Shown here piece after piece: positions 39,855 through 52,337 of a DNA stretch of 60,000 bases. The stretch's first letter is position 1; each line of letters opens with the position of its first letter. The stretch covers positions 5,518,278-5,578,277 of the forward strand of contig NC_134030.1 in the NCBI RefSeq assembly GCF_964204645.1, given 5' to 3'. Both the position numbers and the translations under genes were made by a program. Origin of the DNA: Tubulanus polymorphus (Eukaryota > Nemertea > Palaeonemertea > Tubulaniformes > Tubulanidae). The notes under the pieces are model-generated. The model had not been told where the DNA came from, did no database searches, and saw only the letters and a list, made by a program, of their open reading frames with translations.

Positions 39855-42800
39855 GTAAGACAACCTAGATTTATGTTGTATTATGACAGATGACGTCGAT
39901 TAGGGACCTAATGAGGTCATTATTATCTGTCAGAAACCTACTAAAAACTACTCACAAGCCGCGCTGGCGTGTTTTATACAAAAACTCATTCATCGATAAC
40001 CCATCAGATGGGTGAAAAATTATAGTAAAATTCCGACCAATAACGTGCGCCGGTTTTTACTACGGTTGTAAATGAAAATCTAGGGCACATGTCACTAGCC
40101 CCATACATCATGCAATAGTGAATCAATAGTCGTTGCAGTGACAAACAAACCGGTGGTCCATCCGGCATAATAAATTTTGCTACGGCTTTGTGCTAATGGA
40201 TTTATTGGACGTTTATTGCGCGATGTAGTTTACGAAATGTTCGGTTAGTGTTCGTTCTGCTTCTCATGCGCATCGCAGTAGCGTGTGGAGCGCGGCGTAA
40301 ACGACGATCCGAGGACCCGGTTCCAGCCATTCGCATCCGTCCGGAAGTTCGTAAAAGACGGTGGCTAGGTCTGGCGTAATTTACCTTTGATTACCGGTTT
40401 ACTGGTTTATTATAGGGGGGATGAAATGATTTATGGTATACTTCATTGTGTATCATAAATCAACTCGCCAAATTACGGACATGACGCAAATATGATTAAA
40501 CTTTACGTTTCAAAATTGCCTTATGTCGTTTTATGAGCTGCCAATTTTCCTAAATCCAGCGTTCGCCGATTTGCTTCGAAAACTACCGCAGAATAACAAT
40601 TCTCTTTTCTAAATTATCATTTGACGTAAGAAAGTGACAAGATAAAGACGTAGCCTTATAAGAACCAGCACACGATAAGTATATACGGCTACCGAAAGCA
40701 CGCGAATGTTGAATCAATCCTGAGCAACTGTGTGATACAGTATTAACGGGTTTTTAGCGTTTTCCTATCATATCAAGTATGCAAACAACCAACTGCATGA
40801 TATTGTGTCCCCCCAATAATGGAAACATAACATCGTTACGAAACTAATATAGAAACGGTGTACTCGGGAGAGAGGTATTTTAACTGGGATGGCATTCCCT
40901 CGTCGGCAATCGGTGAACGTGAAATGCAACATTAATTAAATGAAATTTTTCAGCTGACTCAACCAAACTTATCCAGCCAGATCCGACTAAGTCGATTTGG
41001 AATACCAATCTTGGCGTCGCGCGAGCCGTCCATTAAAAATAAAGCTCTCGGCTAGCTTCTTCCCGAACGCCTGGTTAAAGCTTTACTTTTCGTGCTTTAT
41101 TTATTTTCGTTTCTTCGATTCGGGAATAACACGAGAAAAAATGCCGACGCAATTTACTAAAAGTTTTTACGAGACTCTTGATTCAGTCAAGTTGAGCGCG
41201 TACACAATGCACAATTACACAAATGAGACAAATGGTTTTAAAAATTTGACATTTTGACTAAATTGAAAACAATAGTTCATTGCGCTGATTGCGCAAGATT
41301 TTTTCAATCCACTCTAGTCACCTGGCCAGACAATGCAGTTATTCTAAAAATTCTGATGAAAATAACGCCGACATCGGTGCAGAAAAAAGGCTTTAATCAG
41401 GCAAAGAGGTTCGTTAACACCGAATGCTTCTCGGTGTCGTGCCATTCAAACTCATTCAAAGACCATTTTCTTGCGAGTAAAAGGATTAGGCGCCTTAAGA
41501 CGCCGCCTCTATTCATCTGTGATCAAACAGCATAAAAAGTCAAGTTTCGTGACCGGTTCGGTCTTTTGAAATCGCTCCGAAAAGTCAGCGATTAGCTAGG
41601 CGAAGTCAGTTAGCCTGCGCTGCCTTTGTCGAGACACGTGTTACGCCCGAATTTCCGGATTCAAACCGCGATTATGTCTCTTTCATATACTCAAATATTA
41701 GCCGTTTCATACGTGTATATTTGAAACTCACTGAGATAGTCTTTGAGGCTACGTCATTGTAATGAATTGGTAATTGACTTACCTTCACAAAATACGTAAT
41801 TGTCACGTATAGTAGGATCTGATATGGTGCACAGCCAACCCCATGACTCGAACTGTTTCGTGGCTCTTTCTTTCTTCATTAACGTGTACTATACCTTTAA
41901 ATACTTATTGGATCACATTTCAAGAATTAATGACCCGCCAAACTCTTTTTTATACTTCACTCGTCAGCATGACGGTTGATTTTGTGGGAAATGCGGTATC
42001 GCATTCAATGTATCGGTTTCTCGCGAACCACAGGTACATTGGAAAATAATGTAACAAGTCGCCAATATGAAAGTAAACAAACAAGGAATGCAGATATGGA
42101 CTTGGTAAGAAACCCAAGAATAAAAAAAAGAAAAGCAATTAATGAATTTCAATGTTTCGACTATGTTTTCGACGTGTATAAACTAATACTGATGATGAAT
42201 ATCTCCAAAACGAGCACAGACAGAGTGTTTCATCACAATTATGGACATGTCCAGGGCCCCAGTTTCAATTCAACGAAGGCGACTTCACATTTCATTAGTA
42301 TTAAAGAAGTTCGTTCAGACGACCCCGTGGATGTATTAGGTTATCCTTGAGAGGTGTCTCGGGTCCCAGTCAGTCGACCATCATATACTTGTATCGGTCG
42401 TGTGGACGTATTTTATACGATATCGTTAGACTACAACAACGCCCTGGGGCCAGTGATTTTATAGACAACGATCGACGCCAATCTCAGTAAATAATCAAAC
42501 TGATTGCAATTGTCCTCAGTGGCCAATATTCACCGGATTCATGACACAATTTACAAACATAACACCGAAGTGGCAATTTACAATTACGGTAATTGTTCCC
42601 CGTCGAGCGATCTGTTGCCCCCAGGTGCCCGGTGCGATCACGTCCTCGTCCACCAGTGTCTATTGTATATACATACACGATTCCACGATTCCACGGGTTT
42701 CGTATTAATCGCCGTTGTAAGGATTGCTTTCATCCGAAATGGTAGCTTTTTATTTCATACGAAATAATTCCGTTATTCACTTTGCACATCGACGTTGCTA

Positions 42801-45800
42801 CCCACCCACATGTTTTAGCCGCTACAATAAGTTAATCGAAACGGTTAATTTGTTGCGCATCTTGACAAGGGAACGTTTATGGGATTTGAGTTTCCAACGG
42901 GTTTTCGTTCAATTTCATTTTGATTTCCCTGTCGCTCGCACCAATCTGCCTAACATTTGATTCGCTTAATTATCGATGTTTCTGCGGCACGTTGTACAAC
43001 AGTTTTTTGTTGTTATATCTCGATTTGTAAATGGAAATGCTTCCTTCGAAGCTCACCTGATAGACAGTTAAATCAATCACAGATTTGTTTTTCGAAATAG
43101 AATAGTCATCGAGACAAGAGTCCATGTCGAGACGTAGTTCAAACGTCCGTGTTCTGGTATGATCACTCTTTCCATTAGAATTGGTGATTTGTCTTTGAGA
43201 TGCACCAACTACTAGTTTCTACTGCTCCCAAAAGTATCAGAATACTCTTAAAATAAAAATAACTTAGTTCATTATCAATTAAACTTGCATTTACTGGTCT
43301 ACAACTAAGACGCGCGTGTTTATGTCCCGCGAACCCTTTGCTGACACGTCGTTTTGGCAAACTTGCTATGACTCAAATAGATGGGTTTTCTTTTTTTTCA
43401 AACTTTCTTCAAAGATTGAATAACGACGATGGCAATACTTCTGTCCAACGGTTTCTATAGCCGTGTAGTCGAAAAAGCAGCAACATATGGTAGGATTTAG
43501 AGAACACATTGCGCACAAGTGGTGTTGCGTATACCAGTTACGTCACTGTTTCATAATCCTATAATGAAAATATTAACAATGCACGTGCCTGATATTATGC
43601 CACGAGCTCCAGGTAAACGGGACCAGTTGTTATAAACGACGCCTGATTGCGTCCGTATGGTTTAATTAGTTGTTTAGGAAAGGATAGCTAGGCAATTGCA
43701 CTGCCTCGATTAATTCCGATAATTCACATTCGTTGAAATTAACGCTTTGTATATGCTAGAATGAAGTCAAACTCGAGTTAGAGACCATGGAACACCGGGT
43801 GCTTCATCGACCTAGAACCGACTGGGCTTCCAGAACTGATCGCTCACAATGGAAATCAGTGAAATTTACGTGTTTCTAATCGTTCGCTAAATTCTGAATG
43901 TCGAATATTCATTATGCCATTTGACCGCTATAATTCATCCACGTTTTGCACGTGTTCGCAATGAGTTAGAATGGGTTTGATTTGCGGCATCGATGGACGA
44001 ACAATTTTATTGCTTTAGACGCTCTCGTATAAGAAGGTTATCCGAAGATAATTGCAGCCGATGCAACATGATTGCAGACTCGCGTCGTGGGTCAGTAGTA
44101 ATTATGTCTCGGCCGGGGCTGTATTTCTGTCGGTGCGGAACTCGATTACATATGAAGCCCTTTCTTCTCTAAGTATATACCTTTCAAACATCTGCCAGGT
44201 TCGGATTCCCGTGCTTTACATGTCCATAGCGTATGGCGTGGTCAACCAAATGAAGTATTGCATTCTTTGGATTGAATATCTCAAATACCCGGGATTGTTC
44301 AAGTCTTCCAAAATCGACGTAAACAGATGTTAGTTTGATATTTTTCGCAATAGATGTATAGGAAAAAATACAAAATCTTGTAGAATAAAACGCTGCGTTT
44401 GTGGTATAGTCATTTTAGCGTGGTGTAGTCCAAGTAAAAACAAAAGCCTTTGACCCGTAATGTCGAGAAGCCCATATAGTTTGTTCGTGTCGGGAATTTT
44501 TTTCTTTAAATCTGAACCATTATTAGCTCCCTCGCATATTTCGGGTGCATCTGTCGGTCAGTTCAAAGTCAGATGTTCGCGCCGAATGTTGATACATCAA
44601 CGGGACCGCTAACAAAGCATTCGCAGAAAAGCCAACATGTCATAAGTGACTTTCTTATAATAAGTTGATAAATGATGTACCAATTACGGCGATGAGAACA
44701 GATGCCCGTATCATAGCTACCGGGTCAGGATCCCACAGCCAACCGAATTTTGGTCACCGCCTTGTCCGCGTTTTATGCCTTTTTAATGACCGCGCGACAA
44801 AGGCCGATTGCTGTTGTGAGATCTAAATACCATCAGTCAAACGTGTATAACGTTTGCTATTCTTAATCCTTAATTCTCGACTTGGTGGCGATTTCTTCGG
44901 CTGACCGCTGCAGATCCCACGGGCTTATTCGACTACGCGGAAATGTCCGAATTAACAGGCATCGAGCGTCGATATTAAATCCACCGCTAATCCCGCTGAG
45001 GTGTTCGCCAAGGAGAGTCGTTATCCCCTAGACGTATCGATGATACGCGTGTAAGTCCGGTTAATGAGGTCTGTGGATAATGTTTATTTTACTGGCGTTT
45101 TATGTCTCATCGGACTTATGGATTCGTCTTTTTCCGTCAGTGGTTGTTCGTGATATATATCTCTTTGCCGGATCTCTCCTCGTGTATTGAGAAACTTGCA
45201 CCGAAAGATCTACTGGGATTTTTATTGAACTGCTTAAGCTGACTCCAGAATTCCAACGGCTCACGATATTCTACATGCTCTTAGAACAAATGGTTCTTCT
45301 GAAAACTTTATGGGGTTCTTGGCTTGCCTATGTGGAGAAACCCTTAAAGATTTTTCAAATAACCTGATCGAGTGGGCTCTATGTGATTTCTATAATCTAC
45401 AAGATGGGATGGAATTTGTGAGCTCTTCGAAGGAGCCTATCACTTAACAAAGAATACCTCAAAAACCGCAAATAACTCATTTGATAAGTTCTTTAAAGAA
45501 TTCCCTAAGAACCATCTGTTCCAACAGTGTGAATAGACATATTCATGTCACTAATTTCAAGTCGGGTCGTGGTCATCGTATATTTAAATCTGAATTTTCA
45601 TTTGGAATTTACCACTGAAGACGTGAACTTTTTACAACCGTTCGATTTCGAGGTTCATGTTTGAGTGAGACAGCTGTTATTAGCCGAATTTGAATATTCA
45701 ATCCGTGTGATTTGACTGTCAAAGCGATCAGCACGATGATTAATAAGATCGAACTTTGACCCGATGGAATTAGCATCAAGGTTACGACGAGGCGTTGCCC

Positions 45801-46920
45801 TTGAGTCAGCTCACGGTGTAAATTCTTTGTACCACATGCGATGATAATTATATTCCAAAATGGCTTGTGATGATTTTATCAGAAATTGAGACAAAGTGAC
45901 TTCTCGAGATCCTTCATCGTCCCAAATCATGAGAGAATATATGTTTTGCATATTATTTATATTCGTTATATTACAGATACAATTAAAAAAAACAAATTCA
46001 TTCATTCATCCAGACATCATCAACCCAAATCATGGTTTTGTGGTTCATTTAACAATTAACACATTGCCCCCAGTAAAAAGCTTAATTAACTTTTCTCCTA
46101 TGTTTCAGACGGCAACGGACCACCGAAACGTTCCAGAACGGCATATACAAGTGCTCAGCTTGTAGAATTGGAGAAAGAATTCCATTATAACCGATATTTG
46201 TGCCGACCGAGGCGCATCGAAATGGCAGCTTTACTGAACTTATCCGAAAGGCAGATCAAAATATGGTTTCAAAATCGACGCATGAAATATAAAAAGGACC
46301 AAAAGCAAAAACTGCTTATGGAAAAAATTCAAATAGAACAGAACAGCATAGGTGGCGCTAGTGGACCACCGGACAGTGTCGAAACTATGGGGAATGCGAA
46401 TTCCGGCTCGGAATCGGAAACGGACAGTTCGAGTACTCCAGTGCCTCAAGGGGGAATTCCATCGGAACCGGGGTCAGATGCTCGCGGTAATCCGGACCAC
46501 GGTCAGAGCCCGCCTAATCGATCGCCTAACATGCCCTGCAGTACACAACAAACGCATATGACCGGTGTCGACTTGCCGAAAGGACATTATACCGGCTTGT
46601 TACAAGACGAACGACAACTACCGAATTCTCCAACTGTCGAGCATCACCACATGAATGCCAACTATGGCATCCAACAGTACAATCAGAACATGCCGTCGAG
46701 CATGCAACAAACGGACAACATGTCTCATTCCACTACTAACGGTCCGCTTCAAAACATGAGTTATATGAGTGGTACCGGGCTAGGACCTGGACCGGGGCCT
46801 ATGCACCTGCCTATTCAGCAGGTACAAGCGACAGATTCGAATGGATACTACTTTAACAATTCCGTCTCGTACTCTCAGGGAACTTATAGCGTATCTCCAC
46901 CGAAATTGACGCATATCTAA
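39452..46920 (+). CDS. Hox3: Hox3 homeodomain transcription factor (2 exons, join 39452..39854, 46109..46920)
   Basis: Nuclear sequence-specific transcription factor of Hox paralogue group 3, expected to pattern anterior or mid-body regions together with PBC-class partners. The joined reading frame is 404 codons. In order it shows: a Tyr/Gly-rich N-terminus (about residues 16-60, with MQKGYY resembling the MQKATYY start of vertebrate HOX3 proteins); the hexapeptide IYPWM (residues 114-118), the PBC contact; a short linker holding the intron; a 60-residue homeodomain (residues 140-199); and a Ser/Asn/Gln/Pro-rich C-terminus ending PPKLTHI. Group-3 assignment rests on homeodomain residues such as [25 protein letters not shown] and KYKKDQK, and on the terminal KLTH motif shared with vertebrate HOXA3/HOXD3. 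Helix 3 has W48, F49, Q50 and N51 intact. Splicing: GGAG|gtaaga at 39854 and tttcag|ACGG at 46109, phase 1, which creates Asp135. The start is not certain: Met16 (39497) is an equally good candidate. Confidence 0.96.
39855..46108 (+). other. Hox3: Hox3 intron (6254 bp, phase 1)
   Basis: This intron runs from gtaaga to a pyrimidine-rich tail, ttttctcctatgtttcag. It separates the hexapeptide from the homeodomain. No reading frame inside it resembles a known protein. It contains an imperfect inverted repeat near 45.28/45.51 kb. Long introns in Hox genes often hold enhancers, but none can be assigned from sequence alone. Confidence 0.93.
45283..45522. repeat. Imperfect inverted repeat in the Hox3 intron
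   Basis: AGAACAAATGGTTCTT (45283-45298) and, inverted, GGAACAGATGGTTCTT (45507-45522) match at 14 of 16 positions, 0.6 kb before exon 2. Weaker similarity continues inward. It could be a decayed foldback element or a structured intronic segment. Confidence 0.35.
46109..46920 (+). CDS. Hox3: Hox3 exon 2 (homeodomain and C-terminal region)
   Basis: The exon has 812 coding nt, including the TAA stop at 46918-46920. The homeodomain occupies 46123-46302: N-terminal arm PKRSRTAY, helix 1 around QLVELEKEF, helix 2 around [10 protein letters not shown], and recognition helix 3 with [17 protein letters not shown]. Recognition position 50 is Gln and position 51 is Asn, the canonical Antp-type DNA-binding pair. 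The C-terminal 205 residues are low complexity (S, N, Q, P, G, M) with a GPGPGP stretch, and end in SPPKLTHI. That tail matches the PKLTHL terminus of vertebrate HOXA3/HOXD3 from memory of the family and independently supports the Hox3 call. Confidence 0.96.
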
Positions 46921-48165
46921 GAAGAAACGTGTAATAACGGTTAACGACAACAACGACTTGTATGTACGAGACCATAACGTTCAAAACGAAACCAATTATC
47001 ATCAAAATACTCAAATCTATCTGATCGATTATTGGCCGGCCATATATTCAAATATTGGCCTCGTATTTCTACTGATCTGTCGTATGTACCTCCGCATCCA
47101 CCAGTTAGCCTGGTTCGAAGAATTCACGATGTCATTCGGCCTCGTTCTGCGGGGCCGATATCATTAGGCGGCGAGGGTATAATTTATCAATAGAATGTAA
47201 GAATAGTGATCTCTCTACTGTATAAAATAATGAAGAAGGAGTCTTTTTTCTGAAGTCCTTTCCGTATGGTTTTGTATATATGGCTTCTTAATAGTATTCT
47301 CAACCCGTCGAGCGTGTTCTTTTGCATCCACGTATAGTTCGAACACAGCCAACCCTTGACGGTTCGAAGTATAATAAAAGCACACAAGTATTTTGTAAAA
47401 GTAACATCTCTGCTCCGATATAGATTTGTTATTTGTGGTTTGTAAAAATCGTCAAATATGCTACAACGATATGGAACTTCATAAAACCTTTGGGAAATTT
47501 TTGAAAGCCTGTGTTTGTGTAATTCAGAGATGGATAGTTATTGTGTTTTGATGTAAAATGTATGTATCATAATAATGCACATTGTAATGTTTTGTCTGTG
47601 TATCCAGGTTCTATATACAGGCACCTTGCCTCTAACATCTAAAATTGAGTAATTTACAACTACTTCTACAAATATGGCTTATTATCAATTATCCTTTTAA
47701 CACTACGTATATCTTATCGTTTTTTAAAAGATGATGTTTTCTTATTATATAGATTTTCTTGTTTCTATTCTATATAGGCTACCAGGGTAAACTTAGATAC
47801 TTTTTATTAGTAGACACTCTTATTTGAAGATATACTATTTCCTTATGTTAGAAATGCTGAAGACTGTTGACTTAATCTAATGTCATCTGACCATTTTAAA
47901 ACGATTTAATTGTATTTGACGAATTCTATTTTGTCACGCATGAAGTGTAACGAAAATTATAGCTGTCAAATATGATGCTTGTTGAAATTGAATACTTCGT
48001 CAGATTGTGTTGTTGTTGTCGACTTCGACTTTCACTTGGGGGTAAATTTCTGAAGAAAAATTATCGTATTTGACTTATCCGCTCGGGTCTTCAGTTCAGT
48101 AGTTTTAGTAATTATTCATACAGGGTAGGCCAAAATGCAATGGTAATAAAGGTTTTTTATCAAAT
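46921..48165 (+). other. Putative Hox3 3'UTR with candidate poly(A) signals
   Basis: After the stop codon there is no continuing frame. AATAAA hexamers occur at 47373-47378, 48145-48150 and 48194-48199, with more further right (for example about 48.6 and 48.8 kb). The end given here is about 15 nt past the second signal and is a guess. The + strand looks T-rich through roughly 47.2-50 kb, as transcribed 3'UTRs often do. A TGTATATA Pumilio-type motif lies near 47.27 kb. Matches to the miR-10/993-5p seed lie at 48120-48127 and 48200-48206. Confidence 0.5.
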
Positions 48166-51100
48166 GAAAATTATATAGATTTATTTAAGATGGAATAAAA
48201 CAGGGTTTATTATCAGAAATAGGTATCAATTCCTTGGGTGATTTTCGACTTTGAGTTAGTAGGAAGATTTTACAACGGCTAAATGAGGCCAACATAGATT
48301 TTATTTATAGAGCAGAAGTTGCTATGCTTAGATGGTCTGCTGAACAGTAGCGAAAGGCTCCATATTTCCATTATTTCTATGACATCTGATAGTCCATCAC
48401 TCTTATTTGGTATCATTTCAATTTCAACTTCAGTTCCGTTTATGACTGTTGAATATACTTAGTGCAAAAATGCTGTATTAGTAACAATTTCAATTCTGGA
48501 CAAAAATCGTCGAATATAAACTTCTTTTATTATTCCCCTGTGAATCAATGCATAGCTGGGGAACTAATAATTGCGTTCCCATGGCCGAAGAGCTGTGTAA
48601 ATAAAAGATCGTATAATCATGGTATGATTTTGAATTCTCTAGATGTTATAGAGCGGGTAGGACTTGCATGCGCATAGGATTTTAGAATCTTAAAATAGAT
48701 AGATTATTAGCTGGGCAGTTGAGAGTTTGGTATTACAACCACTGGTGTTACATTTCCCTGGTGTAATCTCCGTCACCAAACGATTTAAAGACAAATAGCA
48801 ATAAATAAATACCGTATATTCTATAAGCATAATATGAACGTTTACTCATGGTACACGTTCAGGACCCAGGACCCATCATACATTATCAAGAGATTCGTTT
48901 GAATTTTCTCAGTATTTCCAAGATGATGAATATGAAGCAAAGCTGGGTCCAATAGTGCAAAGTCTCTCGACACTGGCAGCCTAATTGGCATAATATAGTG
49001 AATGCAGTTTTAAAACTATTGAATTATCATTATTAGGTAGGATTTTTCACATAGATATTTTTGTCAAGGCGCCTACCTCTCGAATGACCTTTGTATATTA
49101 GATGATATATAATGTATATTAGTACGTGTAAATATGGGATCATAACTTATTGAATGATAGGTTATTCCTTATGTAAATTGTGCGCTGTATGAAATGAAAT
49201 TTACTTTTGACTTGCATCAACGACGAGGGTTATCTAACATACCAGAATTTGAGGTACACTTATCGATAAAATGAGATGTATCTATAATATGATTGTCACC
49301 CAGGCAATTTCTAGAGCTTGGTTCGGAAGTTTTTACCAAAATAGGTCATAGCTCTGCATGGAATAATGATCACCCAGTCTGACTAAGTTTCAAAAACGTT
49401 AAAAGCCTTGATTTCATTTACTTGTCGATGACCGTGCTTCGTTGTTTCGTGCCGAAGCCTGAATTAGAAATGAAATGTCATTGTATGCGTCGTTCAACTA
49501 GCGACTAAAAATTATGTAGAAATATTGTTGTAACTGTGAAAATGAATGTTAGTTCATGTGTATATGATTATATTTATCTCGCCATTTTTGGATTTTGTGA
49601 AGACAACAAAACTACACATTATGTACTGTGGAACCCTTGTGTACAGTGAACCCAATTCGTAAAGCATATATTCGTGTATGAAAAGACGGCATTGATGACG
49701 GACCGTCGATTGCAGACGTTGTGTGTGTATTTTCCTGGTTGAATTTGGTATGATTCAAAAATGTTATATCCGTTGTTTATACGGGGAAAGTTCAAACTCT
49801 TCCTCGTGGCGTTAAGCTACAAAATCGGGTAGGTCTGGTGTTGGCATTGATTTTGCCAGTTACCACTTTCTCTGCCAAAATGGAAAAATTATAAATTGAA
49901 CTCCTCAGATATCATCAGGACAACTTAGTGCCGACCTTTTTCATCGTGCCTCTGTTCAGAAATACTAAACTGCCAACAACAAGAATGTCTTTACTCAATA
50001 TATGGCTTAATTTCGATGTCAAAATAAATTGTTAAATTTGATAAGCTCTGTCCTTTTTACTGTTTACTGTTCTTGGTACAACTGTTTCAGGATTAGAATA
50101 TTCATTTTATGGCCAAAACAGTAGCCTTAGATTGTATTAGATTAGCAGCCTTAGATTGTCTTTATCTGAGCCCTCGAATCCACCACAGCGCCGGGAACGA
50201 GGCAAGGGCTTTTAAACTGTAAGATCTGAAATCTGAATACGAAATATAGATGATCGGTCGGATTTACAATTGTAAATGTCGGTGTTGGTTTTCCTGGTTT
50301 TGGTATACACATTTCCTCAGCCTGGACCGGCAATCGGAAGTCTCGGAATGTGTTAAAGTAAACCAGTCATTCAACTTGACAATCATCGACCCGGCATAGA
50401 TGATGGAAGATTAATTAAAGCATCAGCATTTAGCTTTCAATGGTCAAGATTTTGATCATCCATTTTGAAAATCCATAGTTGCTGCTAGTTCTATTCTATG
50501 CGTTGGAAGAATAGATGACTAACCAAGGTCATAATGTGCTAGTTCTGCTGAACAACATGACATCGTGTCCGATTTGCCCCCGATCTTTCATGCCCCAAAC
50601 GCCCTACCATCGCTGAACCCTTCCCCTTATGACATTTGTCTTGGAGATTGGCTCCTCTATCATCGCCTGTCTCCCTTCGCTTTCATATGATAATAAATAT
50701 TCTTTTTAATCTCGAGATTGGCTGTTTTGCAAGTTTTATCACGGTAACCCCGACATGATCTGTCAATTCTCGGTCTCTCAATCGTTTCTTATGCAAATTT
50801 ACCCGATCGCAAAATTCTCGAAGGTCATTACCGGAACACGGGCTTTGCTGCCTAGGCTGTGCTGCCACCATTAGGTGAACCCAATCACTAATTTTTGCGA
50901 ATAAATAAACATTTTTAAAACTGCATGTCTATTGAGCTTTTCATTTGTCGTGGCGTATAATGACATGAATTTTTAAGATAAACAGAACACTCAAAATGAT
51001 TTCGTAAAGACAAGAAATTTCTAATATATATACGTGTACATAGAGAAAGCTTCACTCTTGCCGACTCCGCACATAATGAATTTGAAAGAAATTATCAGAT

Positions 51101-51431
51101 ATTTTCGAGAAAAAAGTATAGTTAATATCTGCATTTGTTTTGAATCTTATGAATATTCAATGAAAACTGAGCAATACCGAACCGCTGCTGCTGCGCCTAT
51201 GTCTTCCACCAAAAATCGATGGAGAGACATAGACATATATATGTATCCATATTGAATGTACAAGGACCGGCAGTGCATACCAGATAGACAATTCACGATT
51301 TTGTTCACGATGATCGTCGTCGCAGGTAAGACGTTTACTCTCCTCAGCGACACTTCCCTGTTCTCCTGTACAATGCTGTTATCTTAACTGTTAAACGAAG
51401 TATATTCAATGCATTTTATTTGTGTGTACTA

Positions 51432-51652
51432 AGGCTAAACAAAAATGATACCTTGTTTCTCCGCAGCGGTCGGGTCATTTTTGTAAAATATGATAAAATT
51501 CATAAACAGTTCATTTCTATAGCGGCCGGGTCTGTTATGGTAAAATTGATCACGATTTTAAAAAAAGTAATGTATAGGGTAGATAGGCGGCCGGCCGGGT
51601 CAACATTTAAGCTCAGCAGAGCGGAGAAACAAGGTATCAATTTTTTTAGCCT
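51432..51652 (-). mobile_element. Foldback MITE, family A, copy 2
   Basis: This 221 bp element is bounded by inverted repeats of about 32 bp. The left end runs aggctaaacaaaaatgatac then CTTGTTTCTCCGC; the right end, reversed, is the same apart from a small indel and two or so substitutions. GGTCGGGTC-type motifs recur inside both halves (51475, 51530, 51595). It shares its whole sequence with the element at 3677-3888, in the opposite orientation. Non-autonomous: the 116-codon frame across it is incidental. Confidence 0.8.
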
Positions 51653-52200
51653 AAATGCACAGTTTTGTGAACTGTTCAATATGTATGGGATACAGTTTAT
51701 AAATAAATCATGTGTAAAATCAGTTTTACCTACATTTTTTCAGTTATGTTTGATACATGTACAAACATAGATTTTATTTCTATTTTGATACATTTATGTT
51801 AGCCAGAACCAAGAGCTCGCCCTCGACAGGCAGGGTCGGTTACTATGTAAAGTTTATTATTTCTTTTCGCTGTCTTATCTCATATGACCTAGATTTATTG
51901 GGATGTGGTCATCGTTGACCTATAATATCGCGCTGGCAGTGATGTAATTCATTGTGCCTTATATCCTCCTTGTACAAATGGTGTATCAAAACTACTGTGG
52001 ACATGTAGCTGTTCACACGTAAAGAGAAGACCCAGGACTACCCTGTACTGTAGGCCTATGTGGTTGGCCTATATACTATGTGGTATAGTCTCACACCCAC
52101 CTTAAAAGATTGAAGCTGCGAAAAAGCTCAAGGCGAGGGGAAGCGAAGGTAAGGTCGTATTTGTAATGCTTTGTTTTGAGTCTTCATCAATTGTGCCCTG

Positions 52201-52337
52201 TGGCCAGTTGCACAGTCGTGACTTAAGTCGAAAAGTGGTCTTAAATCTTAAGACCAGTCTTAAGTTGTTAGATTGGCTATAGAACTAAGTTGGTCTTAGA
52301 CTGGTCTTAAGTCTAAGCCATGACTATGCAACCGGCT
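52201..52337. mobile_element. Small MITE with ~25 bp terminal inverted repeats, family B
   Basis: The left end TGGCCAGTTGCACAGTCGTG and the inverted right end AGCCGGTTGCATAGTCATGG match with few changes, and inner arms carry repeated GGTCTTAAG/CTTAAGACC blocks, so the unit can fold into a long stem. It is flanked on both sides by CCCTG (52196-52200 and 52338-52342), a possible target-site duplication. About 137 bp with no ORF. Confidence 0.7.

Noticed and set aside
41976-42350. 124-codon ORF (+) inside the Hox3 intron
   Set aside because: No recognisable domain and overlapped by ORFs in other frames; best read as random intronic frame.
51420-51770. 116-codon ORF (+)
   Set aside because: Runs across the MITE at 51432-51652 and its terminal repeats, so it is a by-product of the element.
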